A DNA stretch of 64,000 bases from Streptomyces sp. NBC_01460 (GCF_036227405.1 NZ_CP109473.1:4278001-4342000), one strand, 5' to 3'; counted from the stretch's first letter, positions 51,879 to 60,286 are shown. The notes: generated by a model from the sequence alone, not told the origin. Numbers and translations: made by a program.

Positions 51879-52424
51879 GCAGAAGTAAGCTGATGTCCAG
51901 CATTGTCCTTACGGTATTTATGGCGCCGTGAGATGGTTAACTTGGCCGGAAAATGCACCCCCGGGCGGCATTTTGAGGTCGACTGGGTGCGCTCGACAGG
52001 GGGCGCCCTCGGGGTGAAATGCCGGAGGGAGCGTCATTCCGGGCATGCTGGGTACGTAATCGTGGATGGCCAGGGGCAGTTGCGACCGCCCCGGAACCCG
52101 ACAGCGAGCCCGGGCGTCCTCACTGGTGACGGCCGCCCGCCCACCGCCCGAGTGGCGGGGTTGCACCAGGGGCGGCACGTGCGGTGCGTACGCCGACCGC
52201 GCGATGTATTGACTGGACTCGGCTCGGCTCCACCCGGTTCGACTCGGCTCAGCTCCATTCTGTTCGGTTCCACTCTGCTCGGCTCGGCTCACGCTCGGCA
52301 CCGACTACTCGTCCGTACCGCAGACCCGATGAGCGAGCACGCACAGCGAAGAGACGCACACGTGGTGTAACGAACACGTGGTGTGATGTGGACCTCGGCG
52401 TTCAACGGAAAGGAACGAGCGCTC
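51879..52424. other. 546-bp divergent intergenic region with CTCGG-type repeats
   Basis: Contains a 90-bp tract (about 52209-52300) rich in CTCGG/TTCGG pentamers. Next to the primase-like gene, two direct copies of ACACGTGGTGT (52358-52368, 52374-52384) lie 16 bp apart. AT-rich ACGGTATTTATGG at 51911-51923 may be part of the PP2C promoter. No gene is supported. Confidence 0.6.
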
Positions 52425-53108
52425 ATGCGCGAGATCCTCGGAAGGCGACGCAGGCACCGGCCCCGGCGCAAGGGAAGTTCCGCCCAGCTCGACGCGGTGC
52501 TGACCTGTGCCACAGCCTGGAAGTGGCCCGTGCTCCCCGGAGCAGGGCTGGCGACGGGAGCCGTACGCGGCGAACGCGGCCGCGGCTGCGCCTGTCCCGA
52601 CCCCGAGTGCGCCGTACCCGGCGCACATCCCTTCGATCCCGGTCTCCTCGCGGCGACCACCGACGCACGCATGGTGCGCTGGTGGTGGACCAACCGGCCC
52701 ACCGCGCCCGTCCTCCTCGCCACGGGCGGCCCGGCGCCCTGCGCGCTGAGCCTGCCGGCCGTGGCGGGAGCCCGGGCGCTGACCGCGCTCGACGTCATGG
52801 GGCTGCGGCTCGGTCCCGTGGTGGCGACCCCCACCAGGTGGTCGCTGCTGGTCGCCCCGTACACCCTGGAGCGGCTCGGCGAACTGCTGCACGCCAAGGA
52901 CTGGGTGCCGAGCTCCCTGCGCTTCCACGGGGAGGGCGGCTACCTCGTCCTGCCTCCCTCCGAGGTGGGTACGGGACAGGTGCGCTGGGAGCGCGCACCG
53001 GAGGCCGGGAACGCCGTGCCGTGGCTCCCGGACGTCGAATCGGTCCTGGACGCACTCGTCGAGGCGAGCAACGGGGCTCCGGACGGCGGCAGCCGGCTCG
53101 CCTACTGA
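52425..53108 (+). CDS. Prim-pol domain protein with degenerate active site
   Basis: A 227-residue protein of the bifunctional DNA primase/polymerase N-terminal (PF09250) type. A metal-binding knuckle is clear (GCACPDPECAVPGAHP), then WWWTNRPTAPVLLATGG, the family's second strand, and GEGGYLVLPPSE, the third motif. The catalytic pair of acidic residues that follows the second strand in active members (as in the protein at 59405-60286, IGIDLDID) is replaced by CALSLPAVAG, and the S-G-G-x-H motif by TRWSLLVAPY. So it likely has no polymerase activity. ATG 52425 follows GAAAGGAAC. Conserved in Streptomyces as a single chromosomal gene; role unknown, possibly nucleic acid or nucleotide binding. 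Confidence 0.82.
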   Translation: MREILGRRRRHRPRRKGSSAQLDAVLTCATAWKWPVLPGAGLATGAVRGERGRGCACPDPECAVPGAHPFDPGLLAATTDARMVRWWWTNRPTAPVLLATGGPAPCALSLPAVAGARALTALDVMGLRLGPVVATPTRWSLLVAPYTLERLGELLHAKDWVPSSLRFHGEGGYLVLPPSEVGTGQVRWERAPEAGNAVPWLPDVESVLDALVEASNGAPDGGSRLAY

Positions 53109-53749
53109 GCGGGTACGGCGGTGTGGTGACGCGGGAACGGCGGGCGGCTCACTCGTTCAGGGGGTGGGGCCGCCCGGTTTCCGCGTGATCGGGCGGGCGG
53201 CGTGCCCGGACAGGCGCAATTCCCGCCGGTAAAGGCCGGTGGGCGCAGGCTTTCTGACGGCCCTTCCCACGGATTGCTGGAGCGGAGCACGCGGTGCCGT
53301 CCGTGTAAATGTTCCCAGGTGCCGTGCGGCATTCCAGGTGACCGGCAGACATCGTGGATTTTCTGTCCGAAAGCGAACGCCCGACAGGCCCGGCGGCCGG
53401 GGCGCGCGCCGCTCCGGCGCGCATCGGGCGCCGGAGTCGTGTGCAGGAGCTGCCGGAGCGGGGCCCGTGGCGGGGCGGGCGCAGGACAGCTGAAGGCGGG
53501 ACGGTGGCCTCACGGTCGCCGCAGGTGGCCGAGGAGCTCTGCGCTCCGGCGTGCGCCCGGGCCTTCCGGCCCCGGAAACGAGGACGTCCGGCCGCTGGCG
53601 ACGGGGGATGCACCAGCGACCGGACTTCCAGAACCGTAACAAGAGATCTGCCGTGAGCAAATTCGATCTCGTCTATTCGGACAGCTATTTACCGACGAGT
53701 ACGGGGAGTTGTGACGGGTGTCACTGCGGCGCCCCGGCTCTCGTCACTG
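53109..53749. other. 641-bp region without a supported gene
   Basis: Between the 3' end of the degenerate prim-pol gene and the 3' end of the SEC-C protein gene (convergent). Several open frames cross it in all directions without conserved start, ribosome site or domain. A GTG-started 34-codon frame at 53653-53757, ending after CDGCHCG, has a weak AAGAG leader and overlaps the SEC-C gene end. I see no strong terminator. Confidence 0.5.
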
Positions 53750-54715
53750 TCAGCTGAGCGTCACCTGGCGGTTGGTGAGCCCTCCGCGCGCCCGGCGCTC
53801 CTCGGCCGTGAGCGGAGCGTCGGAGGCGAGGGCTTCGGCGAGCCGCTCCGCGAACTGCGCCGCGGGCTTCTCGCACTCCTCGGCCCCCATCGCGCTCGGC
53901 AGGTCCCAGACCGGGACCATCAGCCCGTGGGCACGGAACGAGCCCACCAGGCGGGTCCCCTCGCCGAGCGAGGAGGCGCCCGCCGCGTGCAGCCGGGCGA
54001 GGGCGTCGAGGAGCTGCTCCTCGGGTTGCGGCATGACCCAGCGCAGGTGGTTCTTCTCCGGCGTCTCGCACCAGTAGGCGGCGTCCACGCCGGAGAGCCG
54101 GGTGGTGGGGATGGCGGCCGCGTTGGCGCGCTCCAGGGAGGCGGACACCTCCGCCGTGGCGTTCTCCGCGTCCGGGACCCAGAATTCGAAGCCGGAGTGC
54201 ACGACCGGCTCGAACGCGGCGGCGGGGTCGAGGAGGTCCTGCAGGCGCGGGCCGTCGGCGGGCACCCGGCGGGCGGTCACCGGCGAGCCGGGCTCCGCCT
54301 CCAGCGCACGCTGCAGGGTGTCCGCGAGGTCACGGCTGAGGTCGCCGGACGAGGTGTCGTTCTGGAGGGCGAGCAGGACCGAACCGTCGTCACGGCGCAG
54401 CGCCGGCCACGCCATCGGCAGCACGGTCGCGAGCGACACGGAGGGCACGCCCTCGGGGAGCCCGTCCCTCAGGGTCAGCTCGACGGTGGCGGCGGGGACC
54501 AGCTCGCGCAGGGCGATCCAGTCGCACTCGCCCGGGATTCCCTCGAAGGGGCGCTGGACCAGCTCGGTCACCGCGTGAGCGGCGGCGCGTCCGTGACAGG
54601 CCTTGTAACGGCGGCCCGAACCGCACGGGCAGGGCTCGCGGGCCCCTACGACCGGGATTTCACCGTCCTTGAGCTGCGGCTTCCCGGCCTTGGACTGAGG
54701 GCGCTTCTTGGCCAT
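53750..54715 (-). CDS. DUF5926 family protein with SEC-C zinc motif
   Basis: The 321-residue protein has a basic Lys-rich start ([12 protein letters not shown]), then a SEC-C zinc-binding motif [16 protein letters not shown] at about 28-43, the type found at the end of SecA and in many stand-alone proteins. The rest (about 50-321) is a DUF5926 region without known catalytic motif: [78 protein letters not shown] 54715. Found across actinobacteria, function unknown. Single gene. Confidence 0.9.
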   Translation of the reverse strand: MAKKRPQSKAGKPQLKDGEIPVVGAREPCPCGSGRRYKACHGRAAAHAVTELVQRPFEGIPGECDWIALRELVPAATVELTLRDGLPEGVPSVSLATVLPMAWPALRRDDGSVLLALQNDTSSGDLSRDLADTLQRALEAEPGSPVTARRVPADGPRLQDLLDPAAAFEPVVHSGFEFWVPDAENATAEVSASLERANAAAIPTTRLSGVDAAYWCETPEKNHLRWVMPQPEEQLLDALARLHAAGASSLGEGTRLVGSFRAHGLMVPVWDLPSAMGAEECEKPAAQFAERLAEALASDAPLTAEERRARGGLTNRQVTLS

Positions 54716-54830
54716 GGTGGGCGTTCTCCCGATTGCGACAGTGCGGTCTCGGGCGCGAGCCTAGCCGTCCCTGTCATCGCCGGGGCACACCTGCCGCGCA
54801 CCTCCCGCGGCCCGCTCCGTCGTACCGCTC

Positions 54831-55436
54831 TCAGCCCGCGTCGTCGAAGGCGTCGAGCGCGGCGGCGAGCTCCAGTCCGTCGAGGGAGCCGAAACCGCTC
54901 AGTCCGCCCAGCCCGTCCAGTCCGCTCAGTTTGGACCGTTCGCGGGGTGCGGGAATCCCCCGGCCCGGGGACGCCGTCGCGAATCCGCTGTGCCTCTGGT
55001 CCGTGGAGACCAGGGCCCAGACGGTGACCTCACCGGCCGTGTCGTCCCGTACGCCCCATTTCCGGGCGAGGGCGCTGATGATGTTGAGTCCGCGCCCGCC
55101 GCGCGCGGTGACCGACGGTGTGGCCGGGACCGGCCTGGTCGGCCCGCCGCCGTCCGTGACCTCGACGGTCAGATCGCCTTCCCTGTCCACGCGCCACGCG
55201 GCGCGGATGTCGCCGTCACCCACCTCTGCCTGCTGCCCCAGCGGCCTGCCGTGCCGGCAGGCGTTACTGAGAAGTTCGGAAAGGATCAGAACTGCGTCGT
55301 CGACCACGGTGTCCGAGACCCCGTTGCTGCGCAGTTGCTCGCGCATACGGTGCCTCGCCTGCCCCACGCCCGCAGGGCCATGGGGTACAGCCATGCTCGA
55401 CGACGTCGGCACTTCTTGTGCCACCACAAACGCCAC
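54831..55436 (-). CDS. ATP-binding protein of the RsbW-like anti-sigma family
   Basis: A 201-residue HATPase_c protein. N-box LSELLSNACRHG, G1 VTDGGGP, and G2 ARGGRGLNIISALARKWGV are visible, spanning residues 20-145. The tail (160-201) is an odd Leu/Gly-rich run (LSGLDGLGGLSGFGSLDGLE) that ends in an acidic AAALDAFDDAG. GTG 55436 is preceded by AAAGGAGG, so the start is firm. Second protein of this type in the window, after the one at 48158-48745. Streptomyces encode dozens, and the partner cannot be told. Cytoplasmic. Confidence 0.88.
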   Translation of the reverse strand: MAFVVAQEVPTSSSMAVPHGPAGVGQARHRMREQLRSNGVSDTVVDDAVLILSELLSNACRHGRPLGQQAEVGDGDIRAAWRVDREGDLTVEVTDGGGPTRPVPATPSVTARGGRGLNIISALARKWGVRDDTAGEVTVWALVSTDQRHSGFATASPGRGIPAPRERSKLSGLDGLGGLSGFGSLDGLELAAALDAFDDAG

Positions 55437-55576
55437 CCCCGAGACCTCCTTTGCCCCACGCCACGGATTGGATGCCCTCCTGGACTGCGCCGGAAACCGG
55501 CCAAAGCCCTGTCAGTGATGCACTCGTAACGATCGATTGCGGAGTGAATGCGCCGGTGCACCCCTTGTAACTGATG

Positions 55577-56413
55577 TTAAGAACGGCCAAGTTGTGAAAG
55601 AACCTGTTTCGGCCGGTTCGTGATGATTGCTTCCACTCCGAGGCGCACGCAGAGCTCGACGTCCTCCGGCTCGTTCACGGTCCACACGTGCACCCGGTGG
55701 CCCGCCCGGTGCAGCCGCTCGATGTACCCGGGGTGATTGCGTACGATCCGCATCCCCGGACCCGCGATGCGGGCTCCGGCGGGGAGCCGCCCGTCGCGCA
55801 GCCGCGGTGAGACGAACTGCATCAGGAAGACGGTGGGCAGGGTGGGCGCGGCGGCCCGGACGCGGTAGAGGGAGCGCGCGGAGAAGCTCATGACGCGTAC
55901 CGGCGACGGCCCGTCCGCGGGCGGGGCGTCCAGGCCGAACCGCTTGAGCAGATGGAGCAGCCGCTCCTCGACCTGTCCGGCCCAGCGTGTGGGGTGCTTG
56001 GTCTCGATGGCCAGCTGGAGCGGCCTGCCGCCCGCCCGTACGTCGTGGGCGAGCTCGAGGAGGCGCTCCAGGGTGAGTACGGAGGTGAGCTCGCCCGGCA
56101 CCGGGTCCCAGTCGGGGGACTCCTCGTGGTCCTTGTGGTCCTTCCAGGACCCGAAGTCGAGGGCGGCCAGGTCGGCGAGTTCCAGGGCGGAGACGGCACC
56201 TCTGCCGTTCGACGTCCGGTTCACCCTGCGGTCGTGCACACAGACGAGCTGCCCGTCCGCGGTGAGGCGAACATCGCACTCCAGGGCGTCGGCCCCGTCC
56301 TCGATGGCCTTCCGGTACGCGGCCAGGGTGTGCTCGGGGGCGTCGTCCGAGGCCCCGCGGTGGGCGATGACCTGGATGGGAGGCTGTCCGGAGGGTAGGC
56401 GTGCGTGGGTCAC
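55577..56413 (-). CDS. Glycerophosphodiester phosphodiesterase
   Basis: A 278-residue GDPD TIM-barrel enzyme. Catalytic landmarks: AHRGASDDAPEHTLAAYRKA (His18, Arg19, Glu27), ALECDVRLTADGQLVCVHDR (metal-binding Glu, Asp and the second catalytic His), and late barrel motifs LQLAIETKHP and VHVWTVNEPED. No signal peptide, so cytoplasmic, unlike secreted GlpQ. It hydrolyses glycerophosphodiesters to glycerol-3-phosphate and alcohol. ATG 56413. Upstream region to the HtrA gene is divergent (197 bp); I see no PhoP box there. Confidence 0.94.
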   Translation of the reverse strand: MTHARLPSGQPPIQVIAHRGASDDAPEHTLAAYRKAIEDGADALECDVRLTADGQLVCVHDRRVNRTSNGRGAVSALELADLAALDFGSWKDHKDHEESPDWDPVPGELTSVLTLERLLELAHDVRAGGRPLQLAIETKHPTRWAGQVEERLLHLLKRFGLDAPPADGPSPVRVMSFSARSLYRVRAAAPTLPTVFLMQFVSPRLRDGRLPAGARIAGPGMRIVRNHPGYIERLHRAGHRVHVWTVNEPEDVELCVRLGVEAIITNRPKQVLSQLGRS

Positions 56414-56610
56414 CGCGACATCGTGTCACCGAGACGCGTCGGGTGCTGACATCTTGTCGTGTAGGACCTTTTTGCCTGATGTAAAGATTGGTGTGCGGAT
56501 GCACAGGTCCTGCTTACAGTGGCCTGACGTGCTGTGGGAAAAGCTGACTGCAGACACGTGCACAGCGGATCTCTTGCCGAATGCCGAGTGGAACCGAGGA
56601 GTAAAGAGCT

Positions 56611-58092
56611 GTGAGCACCGAGAACGAGGGCAACGAGGGCACCGCGGTTCCGTCCGTACCGTCCGTACCTCCTGTGCCGGCTGCCGCTCCTGAGGGCACC
56701 CCGCAGGGGGGCCCGCCCGCGCCGGAGGCCCCGCCCGCCGTACCCGCGGACGCGCCGACGGCCCAGGTTCCTGCCGCGACGTACCAGGAGGGCGCCGAGC
56801 CGTCCGCCGCCAGGCACGAGCAGTACCCGTACGCGCCGCCGTCTCCGCAGCAGCCCCCGGCCGACTCGGCCGCCTGGCCGCCGCCCCCGCCCGCCGTCCC
56901 CTCGTACGCCGACGGCGGCGGCCCCCCGGCCTGGGGTGCCCCGGCGCCCTCCGGGCCCGAGCAGCCGCGCAAGCGGCGCGCGAGCGGACTGGTCGCCGCC
57001 GTGGCGGTGGCCGCCCTGGTCGCCGGCGGCGTCGGCGGAGCCCTCGGCTACTGGGCCGCGGACAGCAACGCCTCCAGCTCCTCCGGGTCGACCACCGTCG
57101 CCGCCTCCAACAGCCCCAAGGACTTCAAGCGCGAGGCGGGCACGGTCGCGGGCGTCGCGGCGAGCGCGCTGCCCAGCGTCGTCACGATCGACGCGAAGTC
57201 CGGCGACGGCGAGGGCGGCACGGGCACCGGCTTCGTGTACGACAAGGAGGGCCACATCCTCACGAACAACCACGTGGTGGCCTCCGCCGCGGACAGCGGC
57301 CAGCTGACCGCGACGTTCTCCAACGGCAAGAAGTACGACGCCGAGGTGGTCGGCCGGGCGCAGGGCTACGACGTGGCCGTGCTGAAGCTGAAGAACGCCC
57401 CGGACGGACTGACCCCGCTGGCCCTGGGCGACTCGGACAAGGTCGCGGTGGGCGATTCGACCATCGCGATCGGTGCGCCCTTCGGTCTCTCCAACACGGT
57501 CACCACGGGCATCATCAGCGCGAAGGACCGGCCGGTCGCCTCCGGCGACGGGTCCAGCAACAAGAACTCGTACATGAGCGCCCTGCAGACCGACGCCTCG
57601 ATCAACCCGGGCAACTCGGGCGGCCCGCTCCTGGACGCGGGCGGCGCGGTCATCGGCATCAACTCCGCCATCCAGTCCACCAGCGGTGGCGGCGTAGGCC
57701 AGTCCCAGGCAGGCTCGATCGGCCTCGGATTCGCCATCCCCGTCAACCAGGCGAAGAACGTCGCCGAGCAGCTGATCAAGACGGGACAGCCCGTCTACCC
57801 GGTGATCGGCGCGACGGTGACGATGGAGGAGAAGACCGGCGGCGCCGTCATCTCGGACGAGGGCGCGGGCGGCACCCCCGCCGTCACACCGAACGGCCCA
57901 GCGGCCGAGGCCGGCCTGAAGGCCGGTGACGTGATCACCAAGTTCAACGACACGACGGTCGAGAGCGGACCGACGCTGATCGGCGAGATCTGGACCCACA
58001 AGCCGGGCGACAAGGTGACGCTCACCTACAAGCGCGACGGCAGGACGGCGACGGCCGAACTCACCCTGGGCGAGCGCAAGGGCGACAGCTGA
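56611..58092 (+). CDS. HtrA/DegP-type serine protease with PDZ domain
   Basis: A 493-residue membrane-anchored protease. Residues 1-120 are a cytoplasmic Pro/Ala/Glu-rich region; one helix lies at 126-148 (GLVAAVAVAALVAGGVGGALG); the trypsin-like domain carries His221 (TNNHVV), Asp254 (YDVAVLKL) and Ser336 (GNSGGPL), all intact; a PDZ domain occupies about 385-490 (GPAAEAGLKAGDVITKFNDT). GTG 56611 follows GAGGAG. Such proteins degrade misfolded or specific extracytoplasmic proteins under envelope stress. Several paralogues exist in Streptomyces, so I give no symbol. The tRNA-Ser gene follows 59 bp later. Confidence 0.95.
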   Translation: MSTENEGNEGTAVPSVPSVPPVPAAAPEGTPQGGPPAPEAPPAVPADAPTAQVPAATYQEGAEPSAARHEQYPYAPPSPQQPPADSAAWPPPPPAVPSYADGGGPPAWGAPAPSGPEQPRKRRASGLVAAVAVAALVAGGVGGALGYWAADSNASSSSGSTTVAASNSPKDFKREAGTVAGVAASALPSVVTIDAKSGDGEGGTGTGFVYDKEGHILTNNHVVASAADSGQLTATFSNGKKYDAEVVGRAQGYDVAVLKLKNAPDGLTPLALGDSDKVAVGDSTIAIGAPFGLSNTVTTGIISAKDRPVASGDGSSNKNSYMSALQTDASINPGNSGGPLLDAGGAVIGINSAIQSTSGGGVGQSQAGSIGLGFAIPVNQAKNVAEQLIKTGQPVYPVIGATVTMEEKTGGAVISDEGAGGTPAVTPNGPAAEAGLKAGDVITKFNDTTVESGPTLIGEIWTHKPGDKVTLTYKRDGRTATAELTLGERKGDS

Positions 58093-58151
58093 CCGGCTAG
58101 GCTGTTCCACGCATCGCGCCGGCCCGGCCACCGGGCCCGGCGACGACGCGG

Positions 58152-58236
58152 GGTGGGTTGCCCGAGCGGCCTAAGGGAACGGTCTTGAAAACCGTCGTGG
58201 CGCGAGTCACCGTGGGTTCAAATCCCACACCCACCG
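58152..58236 (+). tRNA. tRNA-Ser (anticodon UGA)
   Basis: An 85-nt class II tRNA. Acceptor arms GGTGGGT (58152-58158) and ACCCACC (58229-58235) pair; discriminator G58236; anticodon stem ACGGT/ACCGT encloses CTTGAAA with anticodon TGA; a long variable arm (GTGGCGCGAGTCAC) is typical of tRNA-Ser; T stem GTGGG/CCCAC encloses TTCAAAT. The CCA end is not encoded, as usual in Streptomyces. Serine codons UCA/UCG. Confidence 0.97.
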
Positions 58237-58242
58237 CAGGCG

Positions 58243-58279
58243 AGAGGCCCCCGACCAGTACGTATGGTCGGGGGCCTCT
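58243..58279 (+). terminator. Terminator of tRNA-Ser
   Basis: A 15-bp perfect stem (AGAGGCCCCCGACCA at 58243-58257 and its complement at 58265-58279) with a 7-nt loop, seven bases after the tRNA. Confidence 0.85.
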
Positions 58280-58467
58280 GCCATGCCCGCTCCCCGCCGG
58301 GCACCGCTGTTCCCCCTGGTTTCCCGCTCTGTCGGGCACGGGCACCCGTCTGATGTGCGGGAGTCTTGGCGGCCCGCTGATGACCGAAAGGTTGCACCGG
58401 TGGGCCGTGCCGCACGGTCGGCTGCCTCCTGTTCGGGGCATTGGCATGGGTCGATAGGGTCGTGGCC

Positions 58468-58611
58468 ATGGGGGATGGGGAGACTCGCAAGTGCGTTTGG
58501 TGCGAGAAGCAATTCACGCGGCGTTCGCTGTGGCGGGCGAAGCGCTACTGCAAGCGGTGGCACCAATGCGTGCACTACGGCGCGATACTGGTGGGCTCCT
58601 TGTTCTCCTGA
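58468..58611 (+). CDS. 47-aa putative zinc-ribbon protein
   Basis: The frame ATG 58468 to TGA 58611 encodes 47 residues beginning MGDGETRKCVWCEKQF. Cys9-x2-Cys12, then Cys28-x3-His32 in RYCKRWHQ make a CCCH zinc knuckle like the short C-x-x-C ... YC-x3-H proteins of actinobacteria; Cys34 and His36 are also present. It lies between the tRNA-Ser gene and the 3'-half copy of that tRNA. There is no strong ribosome site (GGGTCG ten bases upstream). It could be a small DNA- or RNA-binding protein or the relic of a larger one. Expression not known. Confidence 0.5.
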   Translation: MGDGETRKCVWCEKQFTRRSLWRAKRYCKRWHQCVHYGAILVGSLFS

Positions 58612-58698
58612 GCGATCAGGTAGTGCACTGACCGGCGGAGTAAGCGCAGAGCATGCCAGCCGGCTCCCGTCCCGCCCGTGAGGCACGTAGCGGATGAC

Positions 58699-58748
58699 AC
58701 CGTCGTGGCGCGAGTCACCGTGGGTTCACATCCCACACCCACCGCAGG
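58699..58748 (+). repeat. Copy of the tRNA-Ser 3' half (49/50 identical)
   Basis: These 50 nt match 58191-58240 (anticodon stem 3' strand, variable arm, T arm, acceptor 3' strand and CGCAGG) with one change, TTCACAT for TTCAAAT in the T loop. Spacing between copies is 508 bp. The 5' half of the tRNA is absent, so it cannot be a working tRNA. Pattern of an integration-site or duplication scar. Confidence 0.95.
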
Positions 58749-58752
58749 TGAA

Positions 58753-58784
58753 CGGCCCCTGACCAGAACGTCGGTCAGGGGCCG
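58753..58784 (+). terminator. Hairpin after the tRNA 3'-half copy
   Basis: A 12-bp stem (CGGCCCCTGACC 58753-58764 / GGTCAGGGGCCG 58773-58784) at the same offset from the tRNA copy as the genuine terminator from the true tRNA; the two hairpins share the GACCAG-xACG-GGTC core. Confidence 0.8.
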
Positions 58785-58922
58785 TGGTGCTGCGCACCGT
58801 CCTCGGGTCACCGTCGTTTCCCGGTGGTCCCCGCTCCATCGGGCACGTGTGCGGCTGAGTGCGGGGAAGTCGGCAACCAGCGGCCCCGGGAGTGTCAGTG
58901 GTGGCTGGCAGACTCCGTCGGC

Positions 58923-59387
58923 ATGAGTGATCAGGTGCGCTTGAGAGACGTCGAACCGGTCGATCTGGAGGAGTTCTTCGCGCAGGAGCACGATCCTGAG
59001 GCCGTGCGACGGTCGAAGTTCCCGCCCCGGGAACGGGAAGCCTTCATGACTCACTGGACGACAAGGGTTCTTGGGGATCCCGCCAACTTCGTGCAGGCCA
59101 TCACCGTCGACGGGGAGCTGGCGGGCAACGTGGTGGCGTGGTGGGACGAGGGGCGGCGCTTCATCGGGTACTGGCTCGGCAGGCGGTACTGGGGCCGGGG
59201 GATCGGCACGCGGGCGCTGGCGCTGTTCCTGGAGCGGGAAGAGGCCCGTCCCCTGCACGCCGATCCCTTCGTCGGGAACACCGGCTCGGTGCGGCTGCTG
59301 GAGAAGCACGGCTTCCGGCGTACCGAGACGGTCCGGTACGGCGAGCACGAGCACATCATGCTGGTGCTCGACGACAACCCCGCCTGA
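58923..59387 (+). CDS. GNAT family N-acetyltransferase (RimJ/RimL-like)
   Basis: A 154-residue acetyltransferase of the RimJ/L type: VRLRDVEPVDLEEFFAQEHD at the start, IGYWLGRRYWGRGIGTRALA containing the acetyl-CoA-binding R-G-x-G-x-A loop, and NTGSVRLLEKHGFRRTETVR as the family's C-terminal motif B. No clear Shine-Dalgarno precedes ATG 58923. It is the first conventional gene after the tRNA duplication and converges on the prim-pol gene, with 17 bp between stops. Substrate unknown. Confidence 0.9.
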   Translation: MSDQVRLRDVEPVDLEEFFAQEHDPEAVRRSKFPPREREAFMTHWTTRVLGDPANFVQAITVDGELAGNVVAWWDEGRRFIGYWLGRRYWGRGIGTRALALFLEREEARPLHADPFVGNTGSVRLLEKHGFRRTETVRYGEHEHIMLVLDDNPA

Positions 59388-59404
59388 ACCCACCGGTCGC
59401 AGGG

Positions 59405-60286
59405 TCAGGGGCTGCGGCGCGGGGTGGTCAGGCGGGCGGCCGAGGCGATCGCGGCGCGGGCCTCCTGTTCGGTGAGGCCCGTGGAGATCGCCGCGTCGGT
59501 GAGGGCGTCCGCGAGGTCGTCGCCGAATCCGTGCTCGTAGGCGCGGCAGGCAGCCCAGAACAGACGGGTGTTGCGCTGGCCCTCGTGTGCCGCGCGGACG
59601 AACTGCACCAGTCCCTGTCCCTGCCGGGCGGGAGAGACCCGGCCGGTGGGGTGGTGGGGGCGCGGCGGGGGCGTGAGCAGGCGCAGGAGGGCTCGGGGGC
59701 AGGGGGCCGGTGCGAGACGGGCGGTGCCGGGGGCGAGCCTGTACCGGCCGTGGACGGTGACCGAGCCGGGGCCGACCAGGTATCCGCCCGCGCCGCGTAC
59801 GTCGATTCCGGGTGCGAGGCGGCCGGCCGAGTTGGGCACGGAGACGCCGGACGGGCCCGTCAGCCAGAGGTGGCGTCCGCCGCTGGGCGTGAGCACCGTG
59901 ACGGTGGGCGGGATGGTGAACAGGTGCTGGAGGGCCAGCTGCTGGAGGGCGGCGACGGAGTCGTTGCCGTGGGTGGTGTCGATGTCGAGGTCGATGCCGA
60001 TCAGGCGGTGCGGCGGCCGCCCGCAGGCGATGCCGTAGCCGGTGGCCCTGGGCGCTGCGGCGAAGAGCGCGCGGACGGCGATCGGGTCGGTCGTGGCGTC
60101 GTGGACCCCGTGGCCGGGCAGCCCGCAGGCACCCCGGCAGTGCACGGGCGGGTCCTCGTCGCGGTGGGGTGAGCGCAGGGCCGGGAGCTTGGTGGCGGAC
60201 AGCGGGAAGACGGGGAGCCCGCGCTCGGCGGCGGAGAGCGCGTGGGCCAGGGCCAGGGTGGCGGTCTGCCGATCGGTGGTGGCCAT
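59405..60286 (-). CDS. Bifunctional DNA primase/polymerase domain protein
   Basis: A 293-residue prim-pol (PF09250) protein with all three archaeo-eukaryotic primase motifs: the acidic pair in IGIDLDID, SGGRHLWL (S-x-x-x-H), and GIDVRGAGGYLVGPGS. A Cys/His cluster (HCRGACGLPGHG) precedes them. The C-terminal part (about 215-293) is a helical segment resembling the primase C-terminal region (ARQGQGLVQFVRAAHEGQRN, TRLFWAACRAYEHG). Start ATG 60286 (MATTDRQTATLALAH); an ATG at 60304 is in frame. Such genes are typical of plasmids and phages but also occur singly on Streptomyces chromosomes; no replication genes are beside it. Confidence 0.9.
   Translation of the reverse strand: MATTDRQTATLALAHALSAAERGLPVFPLSATKLPALRSPHRDEDPPVHCRGACGLPGHGVHDATTDPIAVRALFAAAPRATGYGIACGRPPHRLIGIDLDIDTTHGNDSVAALQQLALQHLFTIPPTVTVLTPSGGRHLWLTGPSGVSVPNSAGRLAPGIDVRGAGGYLVGPGSVTVHGRYRLAPGTARLAPAPCPRALLRLLTPPPRPHHPTGRVSPARQGQGLVQFVRAAHEGQRNTRLFWAACRAYEHGFGDDLADALTDAAISTGLTEQEARAAIASAARLTTPRRSP

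Larger units (their letters stand above)
58612..58922. other. 311-bp region containing the tRNA-Ser 3'-half duplication
   Basis: Apart from the 50-nt tRNA copy (58699-58748) and its hairpin, the sequence up to the GNAT start has no gene I can support. An open frame on the minus strand through it ends in YLIAQENKEPTSIAP but lacks a start signal and conserved domain. Confidence 0.5.

Noticed and set aside
53551..53757. Short plus-strand open frame ending in [15 protein letters not shown]
   Set aside because: Weak ribosome site, overlaps the 3' end of the SEC-C gene, and upstream residues look random. The Cys-rich end alone is not enough.
58575..59393. 272-codon minus-strand open frame across the tRNA copy and GNAT gene
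   Set aside because: Antisense to the GNAT gene and translates the tRNA repeat; no integrase motifs found in it.
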